Origin: Romeriopsis navalis LEGE 11480
GTDB taxonomy: Bacteria > Cyanobacteriota > Cyanobacteriia > Leptolyngbyales > Leptolyngbyaceae
DNA: 50,094 bases
Assembly (NCBI RefSeq): GCF_015207035.1
Contig: NZ_JADEXQ010000040.1
Span: 1 to 50,094, forward strand
Reading direction: 5' to 3'
Position numbers and translations under genes: made by a program. Shown piece after piece: positions 42,987 to 50,094 of this stretch. Within the stretch, counting starts at the first letter, position 1; every line of letters starts with the position of its first letter. The notes beneath the pieces are model-generated. The model worked only from the letters and a program-made list of their open reading frames with translations. It did no database searches and was not told the DNA's origin.

Positions 42987-43643
42987 ATGGTCACAACTGC
43001 ACAGCCTCCCGCTTCCAGCCCACCCAGCGTTTTGGGTGAGCAACGTGTGACGTTGCAAGATGTCACGTGGCAGGGTTATCAGGATATTCTGCAGGCGCTA
43101 CCAGAAACTCGGGCGGCACGTTTAACCTTTGATGATGGGAAGTTAGAGATTGTTATGCCCTTGGAACTGCATGAGCAGGGCTGTGAACTGATTGGCCTGT
43201 TCATTCGGATTTTGGTGGTGGAAATGGGCCTGAAGTTAAAGTCCATTCGATCGACCCGACTGGAGCGCGATGATCTCAACCGAGGCGCAGAACCCGACAA
43301 CGCCTACTATATTCAGCATCAACCCCAGGTGGCGGGGCGGACGATCGATTTGGCGAATGACCCACCGCCGGATCTTGTGGTTGAAGTGGACATTAGCCAC
43401 ACTGACATTGATAAAAATCGGTTCTACGCCAGTATGGGGGTCCCGGAGTTTTGGCGCTTTGATGGTCAAACCTGGCAGATTTTGACACTCGATGGAGATG
43501 CTTACACAGAAGTTGATCAGAGTCCGACGTTTCCGATCATTGAGAAAGCGGATCTCTACGCTTTTCTGGAGCAGGCGTATCTCGATGAAGTCGAAGCGGA
43601 GATCGATTTTCGACAACAGGTGCGACAACGGCTAGCAACCTGA
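42987..43643 (+). CDS. Uma2-family PD-(D/E)XK endonuclease
   Basis: A 218-aa member of a nuclease family greatly expanded in cyanobacteria. The fold residues are visible: PDLVVEVDIS at 128-137 (D129, E133), K143 and the block FYASMGVPEFWRFDGQTW. The C-terminal helix is charged. AGGAG lies before the ATG. The family's role is unknown; mobile-element or defence roles are suspected. It lies between vanW and guaD with gaps of 78 and 49 bp. Confidence 0.85.
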   Translation: MVTTAQPPASSPPSVLGEQRVTLQDVTWQGYQDILQALPETRAARLTFDDGKLEIVMPLELHEQGCELIGLFIRILVVEMGLKLKSIRSTRLERDDLNRGAEPDNAYYIQHQPQVAGRTIDLANDPPPDLVVEVDISHTDIDKNRFYASMGVPEFWRFDGQTWQILTLDGDAYTEVDQSPTFPIIEKADLYAFLEQAYLDEVEAEIDFRQQVRQRLAT

Positions 43644-43692
43644 GCAAAACTATATACACGGCGAATGATTCTATTCGTCACAACGAACACCG

Positions 43693-45018
43693 ATGAATCA
43701 GAGCAATATCAGGGCAATTCGTGGGGCATTTTTTGATTTTGTTGATGACCCCTTTCTTCGACCGGAGATGGAATGCCTTCGCTATATTGCTGATGGCTTA
43801 TTGGTGATCGACGATGGGTTGATTGAGTCATTTGGCGAGTATAGGGAAGTTCGCGCCAATTACCCAGCAGTGGAAGTGACCCACTATCCCGGCAAACTGA
43901 TTACCCCTGGTTTGATCGATTTGCATATTCACCTGCCGCAGACGGAGATGATCGCGGCCTATGGTGAACAACTGATGGAATGGCTGGAGAAGTACACGTT
44001 TCCCACGGAGCGCAAGTTTGCTAACCCAGACTATGCCCGGCGGATTGCGGCGTTTTTCTTGGATGAGCTGCTGCGCAATGGCACAACTACGGCTCTTGTT
44101 CTCACCACGATCTTTGCGGAATCCGTCGAGGTGCTATTCCAAGAAGCCCAGAAGCGGCAGATGCGGATAATCGGCGGGCAAGTGCTGATGAGTCGCAATG
44201 CCCCGGATTATTTGCTCAAAGATCCGGCGACGGCTTACGCGGAGGTGAAGCAGCAGATTCAGCAGTGGCATGGAATTGGCCGATCGCGCTACGCCATCAC
44301 CCCCCGATTTGCCATCACCTCCACACCCGAGGAACTGGAGCTGGCCGGTCAGCTCAAAGCCGAGTTTCCGGATGTCTATGTGCATACGCATTTGTCCGAG
44401 AACCGCAAGGAGATTGAATTCACCGCTGAGCTGTTTCCCGAATGTGATGACTATCTGCATGTGTATGAGAAGTTTGGGCTGGTGGGCGATCGGTCCATAT
44501 TCGCCCATTGCATTCATTTGGAGGAGGGGGCTTTCCAACGGTTAGCGGAAGCGGGGAGTACGATCACCCATTGTCCCACCTCGAATTTCTTCCTCGGCAG
44601 TGGCTTGTTTCCTCTGCACAAGTCCCACGGTGCAAAGATCGGACTGGGCACCGATGTGGGAGCCGGGACGAGCTTTTCCCAGTTCGCGACGATGGCGGCA
44701 GCGTACCAGACGGCACAGCTTCAGGGACAGAGTTTGTCCGCGTTTAAGGCGTTTTATTTAGCGACGCTCGGGGGGGCACAGGCACTCTCACTGGCAAGTT
44801 TGTTGGGCAATTTTGCACCGGGGAAGGAAGCGGACTTTGTGGTGCTGGATTGGCAGGCGACACCATTGATGCAACTGCGCAATCCGGAGCTGCCGGTGGA
44901 AACCCTCGAACAACTGGAGTCAGGGCTGTTTGGCCTGATGATTTTGGGGGACGATCGAGCAGTGGCCCAAACCTACATTGCTGGACGACCGGCCCTGCAA
45001 CGAAACGAGGCGATGTAA
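43693..45018 (+). CDS. guaD: Guanine deaminase
   Basis: A 441-aa amidohydrolase that converts guanine to xanthine and ammonia for purine salvage or nitrogen release. Metal ligands are H78 and H80 in GLIDLHIHLPQ, histidines in VHTHLSENRKEIEF and FAHCIHLEEGAF, and the catalytic aspartate in IGLGTDVGAGTSFS. NFFLGSGLFPL is specific to guanine deaminases. Length fits. It shares no obvious operon with the downstream ccmK genes (152-bp gap). Confidence 0.93.
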   Translation: MNQSNIRAIRGAFFDFVDDPFLRPEMECLRYIADGLLVIDDGLIESFGEYREVRANYPAVEVTHYPGKLITPGLIDLHIHLPQTEMIAAYGEQLMEWLEKYTFPTERKFANPDYARRIAAFFLDELLRNGTTTALVLTTIFAESVEVLFQEAQKRQMRIIGGQVLMSRNAPDYLLKDPATAYAEVKQQIQQWHGIGRSRYAITPRFAITSTPEELELAGQLKAEFPDVYVHTHLSENRKEIEFTAELFPECDDYLHVYEKFGLVGDRSIFAHCIHLEEGAFQRLAEAGSTITHCPTSNFFLGSGLFPLHKSHGAKIGLGTDVGAGTSFSQFATMAAAYQTAQLQGQSLSAFKAFYLATLGGAQALSLASLLGNFAPGKEADFVVLDWQATPLMQLRNPELPVETLEQLESGLFGLMILGDDRAVAQTYIAGRPALQRNEAM

Positions 45019-45170
45019 CGAAACCATAAGCCGAGTTTATCTATGGTAACCATTTAACCGATATATCTGGGGCAGCGATTCACGGTATAGTGATCAATTG
45101 CAGGCGGATCAGCGCATTTTGTGGTGTTCTGGGCGCTTGTGGGTGAATGGTTGAGCGCTGGAGCGTCATC

Positions 45171-45482
45171 ATGGCAATGGCCGTTGGAATGATCGAGACC
45201 GTGGGATATCCGTCAGTCTTAGCGGCTGCGGATGCCATGCTGAAGTCCGGAAGGGTGGCGCTGGTGAATTACGAAAGTTGTGCCAGTGGTCGGTATCTGA
45301 TCGCGATTCGGGGTCCGATTTCAGAAGTCCGATCGGCGATGGAAGCCGGGAAGGAAATGGTCGAGAAGTTGCCCGGTGATGCCGAAATCGTGACGCACAT
45401 TACGATCCCCAATCCTCCAGAGAATCTTGAGGCAGTGTTGCCGATTTTCTATCTGGCGGAAGCCGAGCCGTTCCGGATTTAG
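45171..45482 (+). CDS. Carboxysome hexameric shell protein, CcmK3-like
   Basis: A 103-aa BMC-H protein from ATG 45171, where the domain begins (MAMAVGMIETVGYPSVLAAA). A GTG/ATG-region upstream frame at 45147 is not supported. IRGPISEV and IPNPPENLEAVLPI match CcmK3 rather than CcmK1/2/4. The pore region reads SCASGR in place of the KIGSGR of CcmK1/2, which would change the central pore. CcmK3 normally co-assembles with CcmK4 and tunes shell permeability. It is first of three tandem bmc genes away from the main ccm operon. Confidence 0.85.
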   Translation: MAMAVGMIETVGYPSVLAAADAMLKSGRVALVNYESCASGRYLIAIRGPISEVRSAMEAGKEMVEKLPGDAEIVTHITIPNPPENLEAVLPIFYLAEAEPFRI

Positions 45483-45503
45483 GACTGCTCGCATCCCGAA
45501 TTT

Positions 45504-45525
45504 AATGGGTTAAGCCGGACCCATT
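45504..45525 (+). promoter_or_regulatory. Intercistronic hairpin between ccmK3-like and ccmK4-like
   Basis: AATGGGT (45504-45510) pairs with ACCCATT (45519-45525) over an 8-base loop, and AATTTTTT follows 10 bases later at 45535-45542. It may be an attenuator or a leaky terminator that sets shell-protein ratios. Confidence 0.5.
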
Positions 45526-45582
45526 AGGTGGGACAATTTTTTGAGGCTGATTGGAAGGAACCGTTTTTTAGGAGCGCAAGCT

Positions 45583-45939
45583 ATGCCACAGGCAGTTGGA
45601 TCACTTGAAACAAAGGGGTTTCCCCCGATTTTGGCCGCCGCTGATGCGATGATTAAGGCCGGACGAGTGACGCTGGTGAGCTACGTAAAAGCGGGTAGTG
45701 CCCGGTTTGCAATTAATATTCGCGGCGACGTTTCGGAAGTGAAGCGGGCGATGGAAGCAGGCATTGATGCGGCAGAGAAGACACCGGGTGGCGTGCTTGA
45801 GACTTGGGTGATCATTCCGCGTCCACACGAGAACGTGGAAGCGGTGATGGATATCGAATACACCGAGGAAGTGGAGGAATTCCGCGCTGCGGTGAATGGT
45901 TACAGCATGATTACGGCGCAGCGTCAGCAGGGTTCGTAG
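45583..45939 (+). CDS. Carboxysome hexameric shell protein, CcmK4-like copy 1
   Basis: A 118-aa BMC-H protein from ATG 45583, chosen because AGGAG lies 8 bases upstream and the domain starts MPQAVGSLETKGFPPILAAA. INIRGDVSEVKRAMEAGIDA and WVIIPRPHENVEAVM match CcmK4. The pore reads KAGSAR. The C-terminal tail of about 20 residues (VNGYSMITAQRQQGS) is polar. It is middle gene of the triple and probably forms hetero-hexamers with the K3-like protein. Confidence 0.87.
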   Translation: MPQAVGSLETKGFPPILAAADAMIKAGRVTLVSYVKAGSARFAINIRGDVSEVKRAMEAGIDAAEKTPGGVLETWVIIPRPHENVEAVMDIEYTEEVEEFRAAVNGYSMITAQRQQGS

Positions 45940-45963
45940 GCTGGGTTGGTACGGTGGATGAGT

Positions 45964-46012
45964 ATCAGTTGTTAGGGGTGGTTGTGCTGACAACTGGGTG
46001 CTGACAACTGAT
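45964..46012 (+). promoter_or_regulatory. Alternative stems with a repeated arm between the ccmK4-like genes
   Basis: ATCAGTTGT (45964-45972) can pair with ACAACTGAT (46004-46012), or its CAGTTGT part with an identical upstream ACAACTG (45990-45996), because TGCTGACAACTG occurs twice 14 bp apart (45985-45996 and 45999-46010). Two competing stems in a 111-bp intercistronic gap could act as a processing or attenuation site. Confidence 0.45.
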
Positions 46013-46050
46013 GGTTTGGCTGAGGTCGCCTGTTTGGGCAAGAGATTGGA

Positions 46051-46404
46051 ATGAGCAATAAAGCAGTTGGGTCTTTGGAGACGATCGGGTGGCCGCCGGT
46101 GCTAGCCGCGTCGGATGCGATGGTGAAGGCGGGGCGGGTGACGCTGGTGAGCTATGTGCGGGCCGGGAGTGCGCGCTATACGATCAATATTCGCGGTGAT
46201 GTGTCGGAAGTGAAGCACGCGATGGATGCGGGTGTGGATGCGGCCAATAAGACGCCCGGTGGACATTTGGTGACATGGGTGATTATTCCCCGCCCTCATC
46301 CGAATGTGGAAGCGGTGATGAGTATTCGCTACAACGAAGATATTGAAGAATTTCGGCGGAATGTCGAAGGATTTGAAGTATTTCCGGATGCGAGGCAGAG
46401 TTAG
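46051..46404 (+). CDS. Carboxysome hexameric shell protein, CcmK4-like copy 2
   Basis: A 117-aa BMC-H paralogue of the previous gene: AVGSLETIGWPPVLAASDAM, pore RAGSAR, INIRGDVSEVKHAMDAGVDA and WVIIPRPHPNVEAVMSI. Differences cluster on the hexamer edge and C-terminal tail (NVEGFEVFPDARQS), so it may form its own hexamer type. Cyanobacteria usually have one ccmK3-ccmK4 pair; an extra K4 is less common. It converges on the PIN toxin gene (13-bp gap). Confidence 0.87.
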   Translation: MSNKAVGSLETIGWPPVLAASDAMVKAGRVTLVSYVRAGSARYTINIRGDVSEVKHAMDAGVDAANKTPGGHLVTWVIIPRPHPNVEAVMSIRYNEDIEEFRRNVEGFEVFPDARQS

Positions 46405-46417
46405 GCACCAAATCGGC

Positions 46418-46804
46418 TTACCAGATCACACTCACTGGATACTGGCGGATGAATCGATCGACACTGATAATCGGAATTTGTTCAACTTGGCTTTGGGCAA
46501 CGAGCAGTCGATCGAAGGGATCGCGATGTAGGTCTGGCAGGGAACTGACCTGAAGGATATAGGGTAACTGCACAGGCAAAACGACTAATTGATTCGCGGT
46601 AATGCGCGATGGGATATAGGTTTCGGCAGGTTCTGGGAGACTGAGTTTGTCGGTTCCTTGTTTGATGATAATTTCCCAGGCATTGATAACGCTGAAGATG
46701 ATCGTATTGTCAGGATTCGCGATGGTGTCTTTAGCGGTTTGCGACAGTTGCGCATCGTTAGTCACCCACCAGAGAAAGGCATGGGTGTCGAGCAGTGCTT
46801 TCAT
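46418..46804 (-). CDS. PIN-domain toxin (VapC-like)
   Basis: A 128-aa PIN ribonuclease: the first acidic residue lies in LLDTHAFLWW, the next in NAWEIIIKQG, and the third set in HRDPFDRLLVAQS and ISVDRFIRQY, as in the type seen in cyanobacterial VapC. VapC toxins cleave tRNA or rRNA when their antitoxin is lost. It starts 3 bp after the upstream antitoxin-like gene, as usual for a toxin-antitoxin operon. Confidence 0.88.
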   Translation of the reverse strand: MKALLDTHAFLWWVTNDAQLSQTAKDTIANPDNTIIFSVINAWEIIIKQGTDKLSLPEPAETYIPSRITANQLVVLPVQLPYILQVSSLPDLHRDPFDRLLVAQSQVEQIPIISVDRFIRQYPVSVIW

Positions 46805-46807
46805 GAA

Positions 46808-47092
46808 TTACAAGGGATTGAGGAAGTCATTGAGCACTGTCTCGGGAAGGGGCGCGTTGAAGTCATCGGCGATCGTGACTTTGCCGCTATCCTGTCCGGG
46901 AATGCGCGGCTGGGCGGATATTTGAATGGGATCTTGGGTGATCGGGCTGGCGGGTTGCCCCTGATCAACATTATTTTCTTCGTCTAGCAGCATGATGATG
47001 CGGACTCGACTGCGCTTTGCCTGAGGCTGCGGGTTATCGAGTTGAATATGGCCTTGGGCATCAAGGGTGCCGAGGGTTTCGATCGCGCGCAT
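46808..47092 (-). CDS. Antitoxin-like protein paired with the PIN toxin
   Basis: A 94-aa protein whose start (IETLGTLDAQGHIQLDNPQP … RVRIIMLL) resembles AbrB/SpoVT-like or cyanobacterial VapB-type antitoxins. The second half is polar, with a C-terminal acidic Leu-rich helix (LPETVLNDFLNPL) suited to wrapping a PIN toxin. Its stop lies 3 bp before the toxin start. The pairing is clear from arrangement; the DNA-binding family is not certain. Confidence 0.7.
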   Translation of the reverse strand: MRAIETLGTLDAQGHIQLDNPQPQAKRSRVRIIMLLDEENNVDQGQPASPITQDPIQISAQPRIPGQDSGKVTIADDFNAPLPETVLNDFLNPL

Positions 47093-47115
47093 AATTCAGC
47101 TTGTGAAGGATATGC

Positions 47116-47361
47116 TTATTTTAGACGATCGGACAAACGGTCTTCATCCAGCGCTTGCTTGAGAAATTCCCAGGTTTCCTTTTGTTCTTGCTCATCACCT
47201 TCTTCGCGCCAGGAGCGGAGGAGATCGAGAGCGGCTTGGTTTGCGGGTGGCGGAGCTTCTGGCTCAAGGATGCGAATCTGGAGGGTTTCGCCTTCGCGTA
47301 GGCTGAGGGGTGCTGTGGGTTTGAGCACGCCGTCTTCGTAGATTACGGTTAGATCAGCCAT
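47116..47361 (-). CDS. DUF104 (AF2212-like) antitoxin
   Basis: An 81-aa protein from ATG 47361 (an upstream in-frame start at 47376 would add five residues). The DUF104 hallmark is LTVIYEDGVLKPTAPLSLRE then GETLQIRIL. The C-terminal half is a charged helix. Members are antitoxins usually followed by a PIN toxin. Here the next gene is another antitoxin and only one PIN gene follows, so this one is either an extra antitoxin of the same operon (23-bp gap) or an orphan whose toxin was lost. Confidence 0.78.
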   Translation of the reverse strand: MADLTVIYEDGVLKPTAPLSLREGETLQIRILEPEAPPPANQAALDLLRSWREEGDEQEQKETWEFLKQALDEDRLSDRLK

Positions 47362-47441
47362 AGTGAATTTGGGCAAAGATTGCTTCTATTCTAGCGCAGG
47401 GCAATCAGCCACTCTGCTTCTCCATTAATCATTCTGCCTTC

Positions 47442-49961
47442 TCAATTCTTCAGTCCTAGCTGCTGCTTCAACTTCGGGGGGATATTCTCCACCGTTTCCG
47501 ACCCCGTAATACCTTGCCATTTCGTTTTAGCATCCCATTTAATATCTTTTAAGTTTGGACAGCGTTTTTCATTATTTCCAATCTCAACACAAGAAAATTT
47601 CACTTTCTCCAGATTCGCACCCCCGAGGGCAGCACCACTCAGATTCGCAGACAAGAGGTCAGCACCACTCAGATTCGCACCCCAGAGGTCAGCACCACTC
47701 AGATTCGCACCCCAGAGGTCAGCACCACTCAGATTCGCACCCCAGAGGTCAGCTTTTTCTAATTTTGCATTTCGGAGCGATCGACAATTTCCAAAAATCC
47801 GCTCTCTAAGATAAGCCGGAATTGACCGATTTTGTTTTTTCGCCCAACAGCCCCCAGCTAAATTTAGAACTGCTGCGCGTTCACCTTGATCACGATTGCC
47901 AAGTCGCTCAATTCGGTCATAATCGCGCTTCACCATTTCCTGCCGCCAAAAATACTCTGCGGGAATGCCTAAAACAAACAGCGGAATCATCAACACTCCA
48001 GTCATCTGACTACGACGCCACAAAAGGCTTTTCTGAATAAAGCCCTTCGCAACTGAAACACCTTCATGTTTCGCTTTCAGCAGTCGCTTCGCATCCTTCA
48101 GCAGTCGCCCATCTAGCAGATCCCGCCGCTTGTTGCTGCCGATATTCCACTGTCGCCGCGCATCTTCGATTTTGTCGATCGTCCGCCGAACATCCCGATC
48201 TTCCCCTCTCCATTCCGCCAACCGCTGCCAAGACTGAATCAAGGCTTCATGGCTGAGATCGATTACATCTTCGCTATTGATTCGATCGCCCACCAAAAGC
48301 CGACCATCGACCAGGGAATTAATCACAGAATCGATCGCGTCTTTCTCTGCCTGATTTTTTCCCATTGCCAATAGGGTCGATCGTAGTTGCCGTTGCCGCG
48401 TATCCCTCACACCTTCCCCCGTCCGCACCAACCGCAGCATCACCCGCTTCACCCACTGCTCCTGCTTTTGCTTCGCCAACCGCTTGTAGATTTCCTCCGC
48501 ATGCTGATTCACTGCACCCAGCACACCACCCAGCTCGCGGTAAGCATCAAACGTCAACACATTGTCCGATCGCTTTTCCCACAGCTCAGACAGCGCAAAC
48601 TCCAACAACGGCAAGCAATTCTCCTCATCCGCCACATCCCGCAAAATCAACTCCGCCAAGCCCGACTCTAACTGCGCCCCCTGAACTATTGCGGGTTGCT
48701 CGATCGCCGCTTTCAGCTCCGACTCCCCCATCGGCCCTAACCACACCGCATCAGTCTGAATCGCCTGCGTCAAATCTCCATCCGCCAAACAAGCGTCAAC
48801 AAAATCCGCCAGCATCGTCACCACCACCGCAGTACCTTGGGCCGCTGGCAAGTTGATCAACCGCTGAATAAACTGCGACTGTACGGCTTTATCACGACAC
48901 AGCGTAAACACCTCCTCAAACTGATCAACCACCAGCAAAGTCTTTTCACTAGAGCCGGGATTCACATCCGCGATCGCCTCAGCCAAAGTTTCCATCGGTT
49001 CTGTACCAGGCACGATCGGCTTCAACACACACCAGCCCAGATTTTCCAAACGTGGCACCAAACCCGCCCGCACCACCGAAGACTTCCCACTCCCACTCGC
49101 CCCAATCAATGGCACAAAATTTGCATCTTTCAGCTTCAGCACGAGATCATCAATTGTGCGATCGCGCCCAAAGAAAAACCGCGCCGTCGCCGCCGTAAAC
49201 GCCTGCAAACCCTGATACGGATTCTCCTGACTCACCGCCGCCACCACCGGCTGCTGCACCTGCCGAATCAGTGGAATATCCTTCCCCGCCCCAATGTAAA
49301 TCGGCTCCTGCATCTGCATCCGCGCAAACGCCGCATTCAAATGCTTCAACACCGACAACACCGTCACATCTGCCTGCTGCGCTAGGGCCAAAGCCTCCAG
49401 CAATGCCCCCGTAAACAAACTGTGGCTTTCCAACTTCTTCGCATAAGACTTCTGAAACTCCCGACAAGCCGCAATCCAACAAAAATTCTGATCAGGACTC
49501 GCCTTAAAGCTCTGCTTCACCAGCCCATCTTCCACAAACAGCCCACCATGACAGCAATCCAGCAACACCACCAAACTGCTAAGATTCGCCCGCTGAATCA
49601 ACCCATTCAACCGCCCAAACGACAGCCCGCGCCGCTGACTAACGATCGTCTCCCCCTCAAACTCCACCCCACAATCCGAAGTACCCAAATACCCCCGCCG
49701 ATCGTCCTCACTTTCCTCCACCATGAACCCATGTCCCGTGAAGTAGATCAGCGCATCCTGATTCGCCGCCTGCCGCTCCAAAAATTCCTTTAGCGCCTCA
49801 TCCAGTTCCTTCTGCGTCACCACACCACTGAGGCAATTCACCCGCCAGTCCGCTTGCTCCAGGACTTGCTTTAGGGCGATCGCATCCCCCGCCGGTTTAC
49901 TCAGATGACCCAGCGAATCGTGGTATTGCCCAATCCCCACCAGCAGCGCGTAACGTTCCAT
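47442..49961 (-). CDS. Caspase-like protease fused to a STAND NTPase and pentapeptide repeats
   Basis: An 839-aa protein. Residues 1-235 are a caspase-fold (orthocaspase/metacaspase) domain with catalytic His77 in YFTGHGF and Cys137 in LLDCCHGG. An nSTAND1 module begins with NPYQGLQAF and GRD, with Walker [10 protein letters not shown] at 287-295 and Walker [12 protein letters not shown] near 347-357. A winged/helical part follows, then one membrane helix (about 652-671). The last 110 residues carry pentapeptide repeats ([10 protein letters not shown] units, about 729-795). STAND-linked proteases act as sensors that trigger cell suicide, including in antiphage defence. The repeats could be the sensing part. 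It diverges from the gene at 50037. Confidence 0.87.
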   Translation of the reverse strand: MERYALLVGIGQYHDSLGHLSKPAGDAIALKQVLEQADWRVNCLSGVVTQKELDEALKEFLERQAANQDALIYFTGHGFMVEESEDDRRGYLGTSDCGVEFEGETIVSQRRGLSFGRLNGLIQRANLSSLVVLLDCCHGGLFVEDGLVKQSFKASPDQNFCWIAACREFQKSYAKKLESHSLFTGALLEALALAQQADVTVLSVLKHLNAAFARMQMQEPIYIGAGKDIPLIRQVQQPVVAAVSQENPYQGLQAFTAATARFFFGRDRTIDDLVLKLKDANFVPLIGASGSGKSSVVRAGLVPRLENLGWCVLKPIVPGTEPMETLAEAIADVNPGSSEKTLLVVDQFEEVFTLCRDKAVQSQFIQRLINLPAAQGTAVVVTMLADFVDACLADGDLTQAIQTDAVWLGPMGESELKAAIEQPAIVQGAQLESGLAELILRDVADEENCLPLLEFALSELWEKRSDNVLTFDAYRELGGVLGAVNQHAEEIYKRLAKQKQEQWVKRVMLRLVRTGEGVRDTRQRQLRSTLLAMGKNQAEKDAIDSVINSLVDGRLLVGDRINSEDVIDLSHEALIQSWQRLAEWRGEDRDVRRTIDKIEDARRQWNIGSNKRRDLLDGRLLKDAKRLLKAKHEGVSVAKGFIQKSLLWRRSQMTGVLMIPLFVLGIPAEYFWRQEMVKRDYDRIERLGNRDQGERAAVLNLAGGCWAKKQNRSIPAYLRERIFGNCRSLRNAKLEKADLWGANLSGADLWGANLSGADLWGANLSGADLLSANLSGAALGGANLEKVKFSCVEIGNNEKRCPNLKDIKWDAKTKWQGITGSETVENIPPKLKQQLGLKN
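47655..47744 (-). repeat. Three identical 30-bp units inside the pentapeptide coding region
   Basis: Units at 47655-47684, 47685-47714 and 47715-47744 are identical over 30 bases (each begins GAGGTCAGCACCACTCAG and encodes ten residues, two pentapeptides). A degenerate copy flanks each side (47625-47654 and 47745-47774). Perfect identity at the DNA level implies recent expansion or gene conversion. Confidence 0.9.
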
Positions 49962-50036
49962 CGCAAACTCGACTTAAGCACATAACAAAGAAGCTACGAT
50001 TACCATAACCCCAAATTTCCGCTAGGTGATCCCATA

Positions 50037-50094
50037 ATGGCCGCCCAACACATTACATTCTTCGACGAGAACAACGAATACGCAGCCCTAATCG
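50037..50094 (+). CDS. Start of a truncated plus-strand gene at the window edge
   Basis: An ATG at 50037 preceded by AGGTGAT (50024-50030, 6-base spacer) opens a frame that runs off the window: MAAQHITFFDENNEYAALI. The strong ribosome site supports a real gene, divergent from the caspase-STAND gene. Too short to name. Confidence 0.5.
   Translation, partial: MAAQHITFFDENNEYAALI

Overview
This is chromosomal DNA from a cyanobacterium. It carries psb27, the CupA/NdhD3/NdhF3 CO2-uptake NDH-1 genes, carboxysome CcmK shell genes, a c-type cytochrome maturation gene of the CcsA type, DUF4278 and DUF937 proteins, and many HIP1-type GCGATCGC octamers. Base composition is moderate (about 55% G+C in a 60-base stretch I counted in pstB). 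The CcmK genes indicate a beta-cyanobacterium. I cannot name the genus from sequence alone, and I found no tRNA, rRNA, CRISPR array or intact insertion sequence.

Layout. 1-5.3 kb: tilS with a translationally coupled PadR regulator, a divergent Coq4-like gene behind a triple palindromic operator, a DUF4304 gene, a cupin gene divergent from a TetR regulator, and a DUF1295-type membrane protein. 5.6-9 kb: a GHL10 glycosidase-like protein, then an AT-rich, apparently acquired two-gene module (RusA-like nuclease plus a PD-(D/E)XK-HEPN fusion) beside a decayed integrase, then a VOC protein. 9.3-13 kb: two tandem membrane paralogues and the tail of a third, an Rpn-family nuclease with an internal RpnS-like start, a duplicated frameshifted tail of that gene, and a KGK-like protein. 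13.1-19.2 kb: ccsA, psb27 and pstS-pstC-pstA-pstB behind a Pho box. 19.2-22.5 kb: an RRM protein, a hairpin-rich spacer, a DUF937 protein and a DUF697-type GTPase.

22.6-30.6 kb is a signalling block. A CHASE4 hybrid histidine kinase diverges from a REC-HisKA_3 kinase that overlaps a NarL-type regulator. A 0.9-kb non-coding stretch follows with two paralogous operator/promoter arrays. One array precedes a probable structured RNA with its own terminator. The other precedes two DUF4278 genes, a small membrane protein and a peptidoglycan-binding protein. I consider this the most interesting candidate system here, with the RusA/AHJR-HEPN module second.

30.6-46.4 kb is mostly housekeeping: an SRPBCC protein, PepF, TrmJ, a CupS-like fasciclin convergent to cupA-ndhD3-ndhF3, an Omp85 protein, a VanW protein, a Uma2 nuclease, guanine deaminase, and three tandem ccmK satellite genes (one K3-like, two K4-like). 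46.4-50.1 kb holds a PIN toxin-antitoxin locus, a DUF104 antitoxin and a large caspase-STAND-pentapeptide protein, with a new gene starting at the right edge.

Functional links: Pst imports phosphate under Pho control. NdhF3/NdhD3/CupA/CupS convert CO2 to bicarbonate, which carboxysomes built partly from the CcmK proteins then use. Rpn, RusA/AHJR-HEPN, Uma2, VapC and the caspase-STAND protein are plausible defence or stress modules scattered between conserved genes.
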